From Planctomycetota bacterium (GTDB lineage: Bacteria > Planctomycetota > Planctomycetia > Gemmatales > Gemmataceae): DNA of 8,789 nt. Shown piece by piece: positions 1 to 7,041 of the stretch. The stretch is from positions 1-8,789 of the forward strand of contig JAGWVO010000141.1 of NCBI GenBank assembly GCA_018970845.1, given 5' to 3'. The first letter of the stretch is position 1, and each line of letters opens with the position of its first letter. Position numbers and translations under genes: made by a program. The notes under the pieces were generated by a model that did not search any database, was not told the origin of the DNA, and saw only the letters and a list, made by a program, of their open reading frames with translations.

Positions 1-55
1 CGGCCATTCCGGGAACGCCTCCCGCTCCGCCCACCAAGCCGGCTGGAAACTGACC

Positions 56-526
56 ATGCCGGTCAGGGTGTTGGAAGGCGATCTTCTGGCGCAGTCCGTG
101 GATGCCATCGTGAATCCATGGAACCGCAACATCATCCCCTGGTGGCTGCTTTTGCCGCAGGGCGTTTCGGGCGCGATCAAGAAACATGGCGGAACCGGCC
201 CGTTTCGGGAAGTGGCGCGCCATGGCGCCATACCGCTGGGTGGGGCCGTTCTGACCGGTGCCGGCAAACTGCCCTTCCGGGGCATCATCCATGTCGCGGG
301 GATCAACATGCTGTGGATGGCGTCCGAATTTTCCGTGCGGACATCGGTGCGCAACGCGCTGGGACTTGCCGAACAATCGGGATTTCAGTCGGTGGCCTTT
401 CCCCTCATCGGGGCCGGCTCGGGCGGGGCGCGGCCGGAAAAGGTTCTGGAATGGATGAAAGACAGCGCGGAACAGCAAACCTTTCAAGGCGACTGCCTCA
501 TTGTGGTTTACAAGCCGCGGGTCTGA
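56..526 (+). CDS. Macro-domain protein (ADP-ribose-binding fold)
   Basis: A 156-residue protein consisting of a single macro domain. The family binds ADP-ribose, and some members remove ADP-ribose or O-acetyl groups from targets. Visible motifs are the N-terminal GDLL segment (residues 8-11) with the following VDAIVNPWNRN strand and loop (15-25), the GVSGAI loop (36-41), a PLGGAV strand (60-65) and the phosphate-binding PLIGAGSGG loop (117-125). The tryptophan-rich NPWNRNIIPWW stretch replaces the usual NAAN-type loop and marks a distinct subgroup. No signal peptide or membrane segment is seen. The frame is open upstream to the window edge, so the start is not proven. ATG 56 is chosen because it places the domain at the very N terminus, as is normal; only a weak GGA lies upstream. 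It is separated from the operon by 75 bp. Substrate and activity are unknown. Confidence 0.85.
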   Translation: MPVRVLEGDLLAQSVDAIVNPWNRNIIPWWLLLPQGVSGAIKKHGGTGPFREVARHGAIPLGGAVLTGAGKLPFRGIIHVAGINMLWMASEFSVRTSVRNALGLAEQSGFQSVAFPLIGAGSGGARPEKVLEWMKDSAEQQTFQGDCLIVVYKPRV

Positions 527-587
527 CGATCGTGTCAGCCACTGGCGAAGTTAGGTCGGCATGCTAGCATTGGCGGATCATCCGACC
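524..587. promoter_or_regulatory. Palindrome-rich intergenic region before the catabolic operon
   Basis: The 75 bp between the macro-domain gene and the operon contains a run of short inverted repeats: TGAC...GTCA (524-537) around ACGATCGT (526-533), GCCAcTGGC (538-546), ATGCTAGCAT (561-570) and CGGATcATCCG (574-584). GGTCGG (554-559) and CCGACC (582-587) form a longer pair enclosing the last two. I see no convincing -35/-10 pair. By position it is the likely promoter/operator of the operon starting at 602, and the palindromes could be sites for a dimeric regulator. GGTCGG/CCGACC could also form a weak hairpin after the macro gene. No regulator gene lies in the window. Confidence 0.4.
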
Positions 588-601
588 CTTGGGGTTCCTC
601 C

Positions 602-1615
602 GTGATCCGCTGCAGCATCGACATCAACGCGCCGGGCCGGCACCTCGGCCACCTTTTCATCCCCTATTCCCACAACCTCGCCGGATGGGCCAACCTCATG
701 GTTCCCATCGCCGTGGTCAACGGAGGCAACGGCCCCACCACCCTGGTGATGGCTGGCAACCATGGCGACGAATATCCCGGCCAGGTCGCCGTCATGCGCC
801 TCATGCGCGAACTGCGGGCGGAGTCGGTCAAGGGCCGGCTGATCCTCATCCCCACGCTCACGATGCCCGCCGCCAAGGCCGGCACGCGGCTATCACCCCT
901 CGACGGCAAGAACTTCAACCGCAGCTTTCCCGGCATTGAGGACGGCACTCCCTGCGAGGCCCTCGCGCACCACCTGACCACGGTTCTCTTTCCCGCCGCC
1001 GACCATGTGATCGACATCCACACCGGCGGCCGCGGGGTCGACTTCGTTCCCTGCGCCCACATGCACCTCGTGCCCAGGGGAGCGCAGCGCGACGCCATGG
1101 TGGCGGCAACGGAGGCGTGGAACACTGATTTCTGCTTCCTTTACGCCGACATCGCCGGCAAGGGCCTGCTTCCGGTCGAGGCGGAAAACCAAGGAAAGGT
1201 GGTCATCACCACCGAGATGGGCGGCAGCGAGAATGTCACCGCGCTGGTTCATTCCCTCACCCAGAAGGGGTTGAGGAATGTTCTCGCCCACCTCGGCCAC
1301 CTGACGGAAAAGGCCCGCTCGCGCCAGGAACTGGGACTGCCGCCGACACGGTGGGTTCAATCACTCGCCTGGGAGGACTACCGCTTCGCACCCGAGTCGG
1401 GAATTTATGAGAACATCGTGCCCCTGGGCTCGGCCGTCGCGAAGGGACAAGTCGTCGGGGCGATCCACTTCCTGGAAAGGCCGGACAGGGAACCCGTCGC
1501 CATCACCGCCGCAGAGGCGGGCATTTTGGTCGCCACGCGCGCCCCGTCGGTCGTCGGCCAGGGCGACTGCGTCGCGGTGATCGGCCATGAATGCGACCCG
1601 CGGAGCCTGCCATGA
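602..1615 (+). CDS. Aspartoacylase/succinylglutamate desuccinylase family zinc hydrolase (DoeB-like)
   Basis: A 337-residue cytoplasmic metallohydrolase of the M14-like AstE/ASPA family, which cleaves N-acyl groups from amino acids. Predicted zinc ligands are His54 and Glu57 in AGNHGDEYPG (51-60) and His140 in DIHTGG (138-143). The DGKNFNRSFPG motif (101-111) supplies the substrate-binding Arg107, and Glu205 in TTEMGG is the likely catalytic acid/base. Residues about 265-328 resemble the C-terminal beta-barrel (lipoyl/biotinyl-like) domain seen in longer bacterial members. Overall it most resembles the N-acetyl-diaminobutyrate deacetylase (DoeB) group, but no other ectoine gene is present, so that substrate is not assumed. 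The GTG start at 602 is chosen because the extended N terminus (GRHLGHLFIPYS) is family-like; the ribosome binding site is poor. It is the first operon gene, and its TGA overlaps the next ATG (ATGA at 1612-1615), suggesting translational coupling. Confidence 0.85.
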   Translation: MIRCSIDINAPGRHLGHLFIPYSHNLAGWANLMVPIAVVNGGNGPTTLVMAGNHGDEYPGQVAVMRLMRELRAESVKGRLILIPTLTMPAAKAGTRLSPLDGKNFNRSFPGIEDGTPCEALAHHLTTVLFPAADHVIDIHTGGRGVDFVPCAHMHLVPRGAQRDAMVAATEAWNTDFCFLYADIAGKGLLPVEAENQGKVVITTEMGGSENVTALVHSLTQKGLRNVLAHLGHLTEKARSRQELGLPPTRWVQSLAWEDYRFAPESGIYENIVPLGSAVAKGQVVGAIHFLERPDREPVAITAAEAGILVATRAPSVVGQGDCVAVIGHECDPRSLP

Positions 1616-2730
1616 AAATCAGCGAGATCGCCTGCCAGATCGTCCGCATCCCGAATGTCACCGCCAAGACGGCCAGCAGCCAGGACTCGGTGATCGTGCG
1701 CGTGCGCACCGCCTGCGGCCTGGAGGGTATCGGCGAGGCCGACTCCTCGCCCGAGGTGGTCAAGGCGATCGTCGACGCGCCGTTCAGCCACAACATCGCC
1801 TGCGGCCTTCGCCAGATCCTGGTGGGCGAGAATCCGCTCGAGCATGAGCGCCTGTGGCAGAAGATGTACCGCCGCACGATGTACTTTGGACGCACCGGAG
1901 CTGGAATCACCGCGATGGCCGCGGTGGACATGGCCCTTTGGGACCTCAAGGGCAAGGCGCTCGGCCAGCCGATCCACAGGCTGCTGGGCGGCAGGCACCA
2001 TTCCAGGCTGCGCGGGTACGCATCCATCCTGTTCGGCCGCGACGGCAAGGAAACCGCCGACATCGCCAGGCGCTGGGTCGCCGAGGGATACACGGCGGTG
2101 AAGTTCGGCTGGGAGCCGATGGGGACATCCGAGGCGGTCGACATCGACCTGGTGAGGGGGGCCCGCGAAGGCCTCGGCGACGCCACCCTGCTCATCGACG
2201 CCGGCTGCGTATACGACGCGCGCACGGCCCTCAGGCGGGCCCACGCGTTCGCCGAATTCAAGCCGGAATGGTTCGAGGAACCGCTGCGCGAGGACGACAT
2301 CGAGGGATATGTCTGGCTCCGCGACCGATCCCCCATTCCCATCGCCGCGGGCGAGGGGGAATGCGGGCGCGAGTCGTTCCGGCCGCTCATCGACCGGCGG
2401 GCCCTGGATGTCTACCAGGTGGACATATCCCGCTGCGGATTCACCGACGCGGCATACATCCGCTCGCGGGTTGAGGAAATCGGGGCGAGGCTCTGCAACC
2501 ACTGCTACACCAGTCCGCTCACCGTCGCCGCCAGCCTGCACTGGCTCAGCACCTGCCGCGACGCCTTCATCTTCGAGGACTGCGTCGAGGACTCGCCCCT
2601 GCGCCACGACCTCACCATCGAGAAGGTGAGGTCGGTCAGCGGCATCATCGAGGTTCCCGACAGGCCGGGACTCGGGGTGACGCTCGACGAGGATTTCGTC
2701 GCCAGGCACCTGGTGGCGCAGTCGAGGTAG
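1612..2730 (+). CDS. Mandelate racemase/muconate lactonizing family enzyme, paralogue 1
   Basis: A 372-residue enolase-superfamily enzyme. These enzymes abstract the proton alpha to a carboxylate, typically dehydrating sugar acids or racemising/epimerising substrates. An N-terminal capping domain (about 1-125, ending in AAVDMALWDLKGKALGQP and LLGG) precedes a TIM barrel. Predicted Mg ligands are Asp196 (IDAG), Glu222 (WFEEP) and Glu248 (AAGEGE). The Asp/His dyad is Asp271 (VDIS) and His297 (NHCYT), with Glu322 (FIFED) in the last barrel strands. At the usual KxK position it has Lys164-Phe-Gly166-Trp, so the second catalytic lysine of mandelate racemase is absent. ATG 1612 is chosen over in-frame ATG 1591 because it gives the typical MKISEI start, overlaps the upstream stop (ATGA) and follows CGGAG at 1601. 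It is 15 bp from the next gene. Family assignment is firm; substrate is unknown. Confidence 0.88.
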   Translation: MKISEIACQIVRIPNVTAKTASSQDSVIVRVRTACGLEGIGEADSSPEVVKAIVDAPFSHNIACGLRQILVGENPLEHERLWQKMYRRTMYFGRTGAGITAMAAVDMALWDLKGKALGQPIHRLLGGRHHSRLRGYASILFGRDGKETADIARRWVAEGYTAVKFGWEPMGTSEAVDIDLVRGAREGLGDATLLIDAGCVYDARTALRRAHAFAEFKPEWFEEPLREDDIEGYVWLRDRSPIPIAAGEGECGRESFRPLIDRRALDVYQVDISRCGFTDAAYIRSRVEEIGARLCNHCYTSPLTVAASLHWLSTCRDAFIFEDCVEDSPLRHDLTIEKVRSVSGIIEVPDRPGLGVTLDEDFVARHLVAQSR

Positions 2731-2745
2731 CTGGAGGCTTCAACG

Positions 2746-3633
2746 ATGGGCAAGGCGGCGACGGAACACCGATACGAGAAACTCACCTGGCCCGAGATCA
2801 ACGACGCGGTCGACCTCGGCAAGGTGTGCATCGTTCCCTGCGGGGCCGTGGAGCAGCATGGCCACCACCTTCCCCTCGATGTCGACCTTGTCTGCCCCGT
2901 CGGCATCGCCAACGGCGCCGGCCGGGAAATCCCCGCCAAGATGCTTGTTCTTCCCGTGGTGGCCTACGGCTACACCGGGCATGTGATGGATTTCCCCGGA
3001 ACCATCAACCAGGACTTCGAGCACTTCATGCACCATGTGCTCGACATCACGAAATCGCTCGCCTACCACGGGTTCAAGAAGATCATCCTGCTCAACGGGC
3101 ACGGCTCGAACATGCCCAACCTCGACCTCGTCGCGCGGCGGACCAATCTGGAGACCGACGCCGAATGCTGCGTCGTCGCCTGGTGGAACCTGCTGACGGT
3201 GGACAAGGGGTTCCTGCCGAGGTGGCGCCAGAGCCGGTTTCCCGGCGGCTGCTCGCACGCCTGCGAGCTGGAAACCAGCCTTTACCTCTACCTTGACGGC
3301 GACAATGTGCGCAAGGACCTGATCAAGAGCGGAATCATCAGCTTCAACGCCGAGGAAAGCCCTTTCAACTGGGTCGACCTTTTCGCCGCCGGGCCGGCCA
3401 CCGTGGTCTCGTGGACCAGCAGCTACTCCGAAACGGGGGTGCTGGGCGACGCCGAGTTGGCCACGCCCGAAAAGGGGCGCGAGGCCTACGAGGAGGCGGT
3501 GCGGCAGCTTGTCGCCTTCGTCTCATGGTTCAAGGACAGGCCCGCCGATGTCCGCCGCGACCTCCACAGGAAGCCCCCCACCATGCCCCTTCCGTGGGGC
3601 CAGCGATCCCACCCCGGGAGAAAACCGTCATGA
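2746..3633 (+). CDS. Creatininase-family amidohydrolase
   Basis: A 295-residue cytoplasmic enzyme of the creatininase (creatinine amidohydrolase) family. Known members open cyclic amides; the family also includes a riboflavin-pathway amide hydrolase and a hydrolase acting on a diketo-inositol. Metal-site motifs are GAVEQHGHHLPLDVD (33-47), giving ligands Glu36, His38 and Asp47, then NGHGSN (117-122) with His119, and HACELETS (171-178) with Glu174 and Glu176. The position of the Glu ligand in the creatininase NGHYEN motif is Ser121, so it is a family member but probably not a creatininase. ATG 2746 follows a good CTGGAGG site at 2731-2737. Its TGA overlaps the next gene's ATG (3630-3633). Lying between two MR/MLE paralogues, it likely acts on the same substrate series, for example opening a lactam or cleaving a C-C bond. 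That role is inference. Confidence 0.87.
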   Translation: MGKAATEHRYEKLTWPEINDAVDLGKVCIVPCGAVEQHGHHLPLDVDLVCPVGIANGAGREIPAKMLVLPVVAYGYTGHVMDFPGTINQDFEHFMHHVLDITKSLAYHGFKKIILLNGHGSNMPNLDLVARRTNLETDAECCVVAWWNLLTVDKGFLPRWRQSRFPGGCSHACELETSLYLYLDGDNVRKDLIKSGIISFNAEESPFNWVDLFAAGPATVVSWTSSYSETGVLGDAELATPEKGREAYEEAVRQLVAFVSWFKDRPADVRRDLHRKPPTMPLPWGQRSHPGRKPS

Positions 3634-4748
3634 AAATCAGCGGAATCACGGTCACGGGCCTTTCGGGCGGCACGGTCGAGGGGGGCTGGGCCGAGGAACT
3701 CGCGCCCGAGGACAATGTCCACGCGATCGTCGAGGTGATCACCGACGACGGCCTCTCCGGCATCGGCAGCGTCTTCACGAGCAGCCACCTCGTGGAAGCC
3801 TCGGCGCGCCTGCTCAGCCCCTTCCTCATCGGCGAGCGGGCCGACGAGCCGGCGAGGGTGAGCGAGAAACTCAGGCAGAACACCTTCTGGCAGGGCCGCG
3901 GCGGCAGCGTCGAGCACGCCATCAGCGGCATCGACATCGCCCTGTGGGACCTGTTCGGAAAAATCACCGGCCAACCCGTCGCGCGCCTGCTGGGCGGCAT
4001 CTACCGGCACCGGATCAAGCCCTACGGATCGTTGCTGTTCGCCGAACCGGACGCGCTGAGGGAGAAGCTGAAGGCGGCCGTCGGGCGCGGCTTCAGGGCG
4101 ATCAAGCTGGGTTGGAAGCCGTTCGGCAGGGTCAGCGAGCGGATGGACGAGATCCTCGTCCGCACGGCGCGCGAGACCGTGGGGCCGGACATCGAGCTGA
4201 TGGTCGACGCGGGGGGAAGCGACGCCTTCTGGCCCCATGGCTACAAGTGGGCCATCCGCACGGCCCGCATGCTGGCCAACTACGACATCACCTGGTTCGA
4301 GGAGGCGCTGAGGCCCGACGACTTCGACGGATTCGCCGAACTCCGCAAGCATTCCCCCGTTCCCATCGCCACCGGCGAGGTGCTCACGCGGCGGCAAAGC
4401 TTCATGCCGCTGCTCCAAGGGCAGGCCGTCGACATCGTCCAGCCCGACTGCACCAAGTGCGGCGGCCTCACCGAGGCTTGGCGCATCGCCTGGACGGCGC
4501 ACGAGAACCATGTGCAGTGGGTGCCTCACGGATGGAACACGGCCGTGGGGCTTGCCGCCGACATCCACCTGTCGTGCGCGATGCCGGTGGCCAGGTATGT
4601 CGAATTCCTCACGCCTTCGCCCTATATGGATGAACTGGTCACCAAGCCGTTCCGCCCCGACGCCGAGGGTTTCCTGAACCTCCCCGAGGGGCCCGGTTTG
4701 GGCATCGAACTCAACCGCGAGGCGCTGGAGCGGTTCAGGGCCCGTTGA
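3630..4748 (+). CDS. Mandelate racemase/muconate lactonizing family enzyme, paralogue 2
   Basis: A 372-residue enolase-superfamily enzyme, the same length as paralogue 1 and alike in all core motifs, but clearly diverged. The capping domain ends in GIDIALWDLFGK (100-111) and LLGG (120-123). Barrel motifs are Lys159-Leu-Gly161-Trp with GWKPFG (161-166), Asp193 (VDAGG), Glu224 (WFEEA), Glu250 (ATGEV), Asp273 (QPDCTKCGG), His300 (VPHGWNT) and Glu325 (VEF). Asp193/Glu224/Glu250 are the expected Mg ligands and Asp273/His300 the general-base dyad; again the second lysine of KxK is Gly. A longer open frame extends upstream to 3411, but ATG 3630 is the real start: it gives MKISGI, overlaps the creatininase stop (ATGA) and has GGGAG at 3616-3620. 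Its 3' end overlaps the convergent transporter by 14 bp. It probably acts on a related intermediate or a different stereoisomer from paralogue 1 (inference). Confidence 0.88.
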   Translation: MKISGITVTGLSGGTVEGGWAEELAPEDNVHAIVEVITDDGLSGIGSVFTSSHLVEASARLLSPFLIGERADEPARVSEKLRQNTFWQGRGGSVEHAISGIDIALWDLFGKITGQPVARLLGGIYRHRIKPYGSLLFAEPDALREKLKAAVGRGFRAIKLGWKPFGRVSERMDEILVRTARETVGPDIELMVDAGGSDAFWPHGYKWAIRTARMLANYDITWFEEALRPDDFDGFAELRKHSPVPIATGEVLTRRQSFMPLLQGQAVDIVQPDCTKCGGLTEAWRIAWTAHENHVQWVPHGWNTAVGLAADIHLSCAMPVARYVEFLTPSPYMDELVTKPFRPDAEGFLNLPEGPGLGIELNREALERFRAR

Positions 4749-6066
4749 GCCGCCGCGGTTCGTCGCCTATGGCCTCGAAGCGGTACGACCACCAGGCCAT
4801 GGCGTTGAGCAGGAGCACCGCCCCGTACAGGTTGAACAGGGGATCCCACTGCTGCCTGGGATCCAGGTTTTGGCCGGCCCTCCAGTCGGTGAAGGCGCCG
4901 ACGAGCCACTGCGAGGCAAGGGCCCCCACGATCCCCACGCCGTTGAGAAGCCCCAGGATCGCCCCGACATGGCTTCCGGATTGCCGCGTGGCGACCACCC
5001 ACCAATGGGGAAGGGTGACATGCATCATCATGAACGAGGCGCACCACCACGCCGACAGGGCGACCGGATCGGACATTCGCGATCCGATCAGAAGGCATAT
5101 GGCCGAGGCGGTGTAGCAACCCGCCGCGATGCCCCCGGGCCACCGGCCGGCGAACGCTCCCGCCCGCGCCATGCGGTCGGCGAGCCAGCCGCCAACAAGC
5201 ATGCCGGCCGCCGAACCCGCGATCACCATCGAGGCGAGGTTACCGGCCGCCTGGTTGCCGACGGCGTGCGCCGCCATCAGGTACTTGGGAAACCATGAAT
5301 AAAAGAAGTAGGTGTAAAAGGCCGCCAGGATGGCGATGAGCCCCAGCGACAGCACGCCCCTGTTGGCCAGCACAGTTCCCCAAGGCACGGGGCCATGGCA
5401 CGGTGAGGGCGGCCCGGCATCGCCCCGGATCTCTTCCAACTCGGCCCGGTTCACCGACCCGTGCGACGACGGATCATCGCGGAACCACCACCAGAAACCG
5501 GCGGCCCAGGCGAACCCGGCGAAGGCGAACACCGAGAACGAAAGGCGCCAGCCGATTTTTTCGATCAGCATCGCCGTCGCCGCGGGAGCCAGCACGCCGC
5601 CAAGCTGGGCGGACGCCAGCATCACCCCCTGCATGCGTCCGCGTTCCGACCCGGGAAACCATGAGGCGATCACGCGGCCGGCATTGGGCAACGCGCCCGC
5701 CTCCCCGGCGCCGAACAGGAACCGGACAATCAGGAGACTGTAAAAACCGGCGCAAGCCCCCGTCAGCATCGTGAACGCCGACCACCAGGCCACGATCCTC
5801 ACCAGCACCAACCGGGAGCCCATGAGGTCGCCGAGCCGCCCGGCGGGAACCTCGCAGATTCCGTAGGCCAGCGTGAACGCCATCAGCACATAGCTGATGC
5901 TGCGGTTGTCGAGTTCGAAATCCCGCTGGATGGGAACGATCGCCTGGGCCATGCAGATGCGGTCGAGGTAAAGAACGCCAGCCAGGCCGCAAAGCCATGC
6001 TCCCGCGATCAGCCGGGCGCGCGTCGGGCGCGCCGGTTCACGGGTGATCCCTTGTGGCGGATCCAT
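4735..6066 (-). CDS. MFS transporter, anion:cation symporter (ACS) type
   Basis: A 443-residue inner-membrane permease of the major facilitator superfamily. The first half carries LYLDRICMAQAI (32-43), typical of ACS-family TM1, and the loop 2-3 signature GRLGDLMGSR (76-85). GAGEAGALPNAGRVIASWFP (about 119-138) is the ACS-type TM4 region, and a charged cytoplasmic linker near 197-215 separates the halves. The second half repeats the signature as VGGWLADRMARAG (271-283). About 12 hydrophobic segments are visible. ACS members usually carry organic anions such as hexonates, hexuronates, glucarate or tartrate with H+ or Na+, which suits a neighbouring MR/MLE catabolic operon. ATG 6066 is preceded by AAGGTG eight bases upstream. 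Being on the opposite strand, it needs its own promoter within 6067-6147; none is obvious. Exact substrate unknown. Confidence 0.88.
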   Translation of the reverse strand: MDPPQGITREPARPTRARLIAGAWLCGLAGVLYLDRICMAQAIVPIQRDFELDNRSISYVLMAFTLAYGICEVPAGRLGDLMGSRLVLVRIVAWWSAFTMLTGACAGFYSLLIVRFLFGAGEAGALPNAGRVIASWFPGSERGRMQGVMLASAQLGGVLAPAATAMLIEKIGWRLSFSVFAFAGFAWAAGFWWWFRDDPSSHGSVNRAELEEIRGDAGPPSPCHGPVPWGTVLANRGVLSLGLIAILAAFYTYFFYSWFPKYLMAAHAVGNQAAGNLASMVIAGSAAGMLVGGWLADRMARAGAFAGRWPGGIAAGCYTASAICLLIGSRMSDPVALSAWWCASFMMMHVTLPHWWVVATRQSGSHVGAILGLLNGVGIVGALASQWLVGAFTDWRAGQNLDPRQQWDPLFNLYGAVLLLNAMAWWSYRFEAIGDEPRRLNGP

Positions 6067-6147
6067 CAGCGCGGCACCTTGGACTGGCTATCCCGGCCCC
6101 CAGTCTCCACGCCACGGCTCGCGACGGCAATCTTCATTCACGGAAAT

Positions 6148-6188
6148 GAAATGGCCCGGGAGACCTTTGGAGCCTCCCGGGCCATTTC
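6148..6188 (-). terminator. Strong hairpin terminator of the hsp20 operon
   Basis: A perfect 15-bp inverted repeat: arm 6148-6162 (GAAATGGCCCGGGAG) pairs with 6174-6188 across an 11-base loop. On the minus strand it starts 14 bases after the stop codon of the downstream hsp20 gene and is followed by a moderately T-rich tail (ATTTCC). It insulates the heat shock genes from the transporter gene, which begins 82 bases further on. The U-tract is imperfect, so it may be only partly intrinsic. Confidence 0.75.
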
Positions 6189-6202
6189 GGGCGAAGGAAG
6201 GC

Positions 6203-6592
6203 TCAGCCGATCCATCCGACCGGTATCTTCCTCACCCCGGGCTCGGGCCTTTTGGGCAGCCGAACCGACAGCACACCCAGGGCCAGGCTCGCGCTGATGC
6301 CCTCGGCATCCACCTCGTCGAGCAGCTTGAAGGCCCTTTCAAGCGGAGCGCGGGTGCGTTCGCGCAGCAACACCTTGCGCTCCGCGGGGGACTCGGCGAC
6401 GGGCCCGGGCCTGGCGCTCACGACAAGCACCCGCTTGTCGACCGAGATCTCGATCTCGCTTTCCTGAAATCCCGGAACATCCAGGTGCAGGGTCAACTCG
6501 TTGGATCCATCCACAATGTCGGCGCGCGGGACGCGCTTGGAATGCGTCGGCAGCCTTGGAATCAAACCCCTCTCCATCGTTTCTGGAAACAT
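6203..6592 (-). CDS. Small heat shock protein, Hsp20/alpha-crystallin family (second gene)
   Basis: A 129-residue ATP-independent holdase chaperone. The alpha-crystallin domain spans about 22-113: LDVPGFQESEIEISVDKRVLVV (37-58), then a central basic segment (VLLRERTRAPLERAFKL) and the hallmark GVLSVRLP (106-113). The C-terminal tail has an IPV (123-125) I/V-x-I/V motif used for oligomer assembly. The N-terminal arm is short (about 20 residues). The start is secure: AAGGAGGTGA (6605 to 6596) is a near-perfect ribosome binding site six bases before ATG 6592. It lies 26 bp after the other hsp20 and is co-transcribed with it. The two are divergent, suggesting different arms for a hetero-oligomeric or two-step pair like IbpA/IbpB (inference). 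Confidence 0.92.
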   Translation of the reverse strand: MFPETMERGLIPRLPTHSKRVPRADIVDGSNELTLHLDVPGFQESEIEISVDKRVLVVSARPGPVAESPAERKVLLRERTRAPLERAFKLLDEVDAEGISASLALGVLSVRLPKRPEPGVRKIPVGWIG

Positions 6593-6618
6593 GATTCACC
6601 TCCTTGGGTAGTTGAAGT

Positions 6619-7041
6619 TCACGATTGGGCCGATTGTCCCACCGGAATGCGGCGAGGCAGGCTTGAGGCCAACCGGGGAAGCCGGATCGTGAGGACGCCC
6701 GCGGCCAGCGAGGCCTGGACCTTTTCCCCATCCACGGGAAACGGCAAGGTGAGCCGACGCTCGAATCGCCCCTCGGGACGCTCCCTGCGAAGGTAAGAAG
6801 CCTTCTCATCTCGCGCCGGCAGGTTGGCCGCGATGAGGAGAGAAGTGTCCTTGTTGAGTTCCACTTCCACCTGCTCCTGGGTGATTCCCGGGGCGTTCAC
6901 CTCCACCACAACGGTTTGATCCTCCAGGTAGACATCCAGCGCGCCAACCCCGTCGGCCGAGTTGTCAAGCGTCGGGAAGGGCCTGAAAGGAAGTCCGGTC
7001 GCCCAAGCATCGAGCAGAACCTTTTGCAGATCAGCAGCCAT
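6619..7041 (-). CDS. Small heat shock protein, Hsp20/alpha-crystallin family (first gene)
   Basis: A 140-residue Hsp20 chaperone. The alpha-crystallin domain spans about 34-123: LDVYLEDQTVVVEVNAPGI (35-53), YLRRERPEGRFERRLTLPF (83-101), and the hallmark GVLTIRLPR (115-123). The C-terminal tail carries IPV (132-134), an I/V-x-I/V motif. ATG 7041 is chosen because GGAGG (7051-7047) lies five bases upstream; a longer reading from GTG 7092 would put the ribosome binding site inside the gene and add an unlikely N terminus. It is first in a two-gene operon behind a sigma-54-like promoter, and its ribosome binding site can pair with the upstream leader, pointing to temperature control. It is more canonical than its downstream partner. 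Confidence 0.92.
   Translation of the reverse strand: MAADLQKVLLDAWATGLPFRPFPTLDNSADGVGALDVYLEDQTVVVEVNAPGITQEQVEVELNKDTSLLIAANLPARDEKASYLRRERPEGRFERRLTLPFPVDGEKVQASLAAGVLTIRLPRLASSLPRRIPVGQSAQS

Noticed and set aside
602..1615. Calling the first operon gene an ectoine-degradation deacetylase (doeB)
   Set aside because: The family match is good, but no ectoine hydrolase, transaminase or ectoine transporter is nearby, so the specific substrate is not supported.
1405..2709. Long minus-strand open frame (434 codons) across the first MR/MLE gene
   Set aside because: It is antisense to two genes with clear conserved motifs, has a low-complexity composition typical of GC-rich shadow frames, and shows no recognisable domain.
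3411..3629. N-terminal extension of the second MR/MLE protein
   Set aside because: The added residues are out-of-frame reading of the creatininase gene and basic/low-complexity; ATG 3630 has a ribosome binding site and an ATGA overlap.
3486..4568. Long minus-strand open frame (360 codons) opposite the second MR/MLE gene
   Set aside because: Same reason: antisense shadow of a gene with intact catalytic motifs.
6044..6796. Plus-strand open frame (250 codons) across the hsp20 genes
   Set aside because: It is antisense to two Hsp20 genes with hallmark motifs and crosses the terminator hairpin; it shows no domain of its own.
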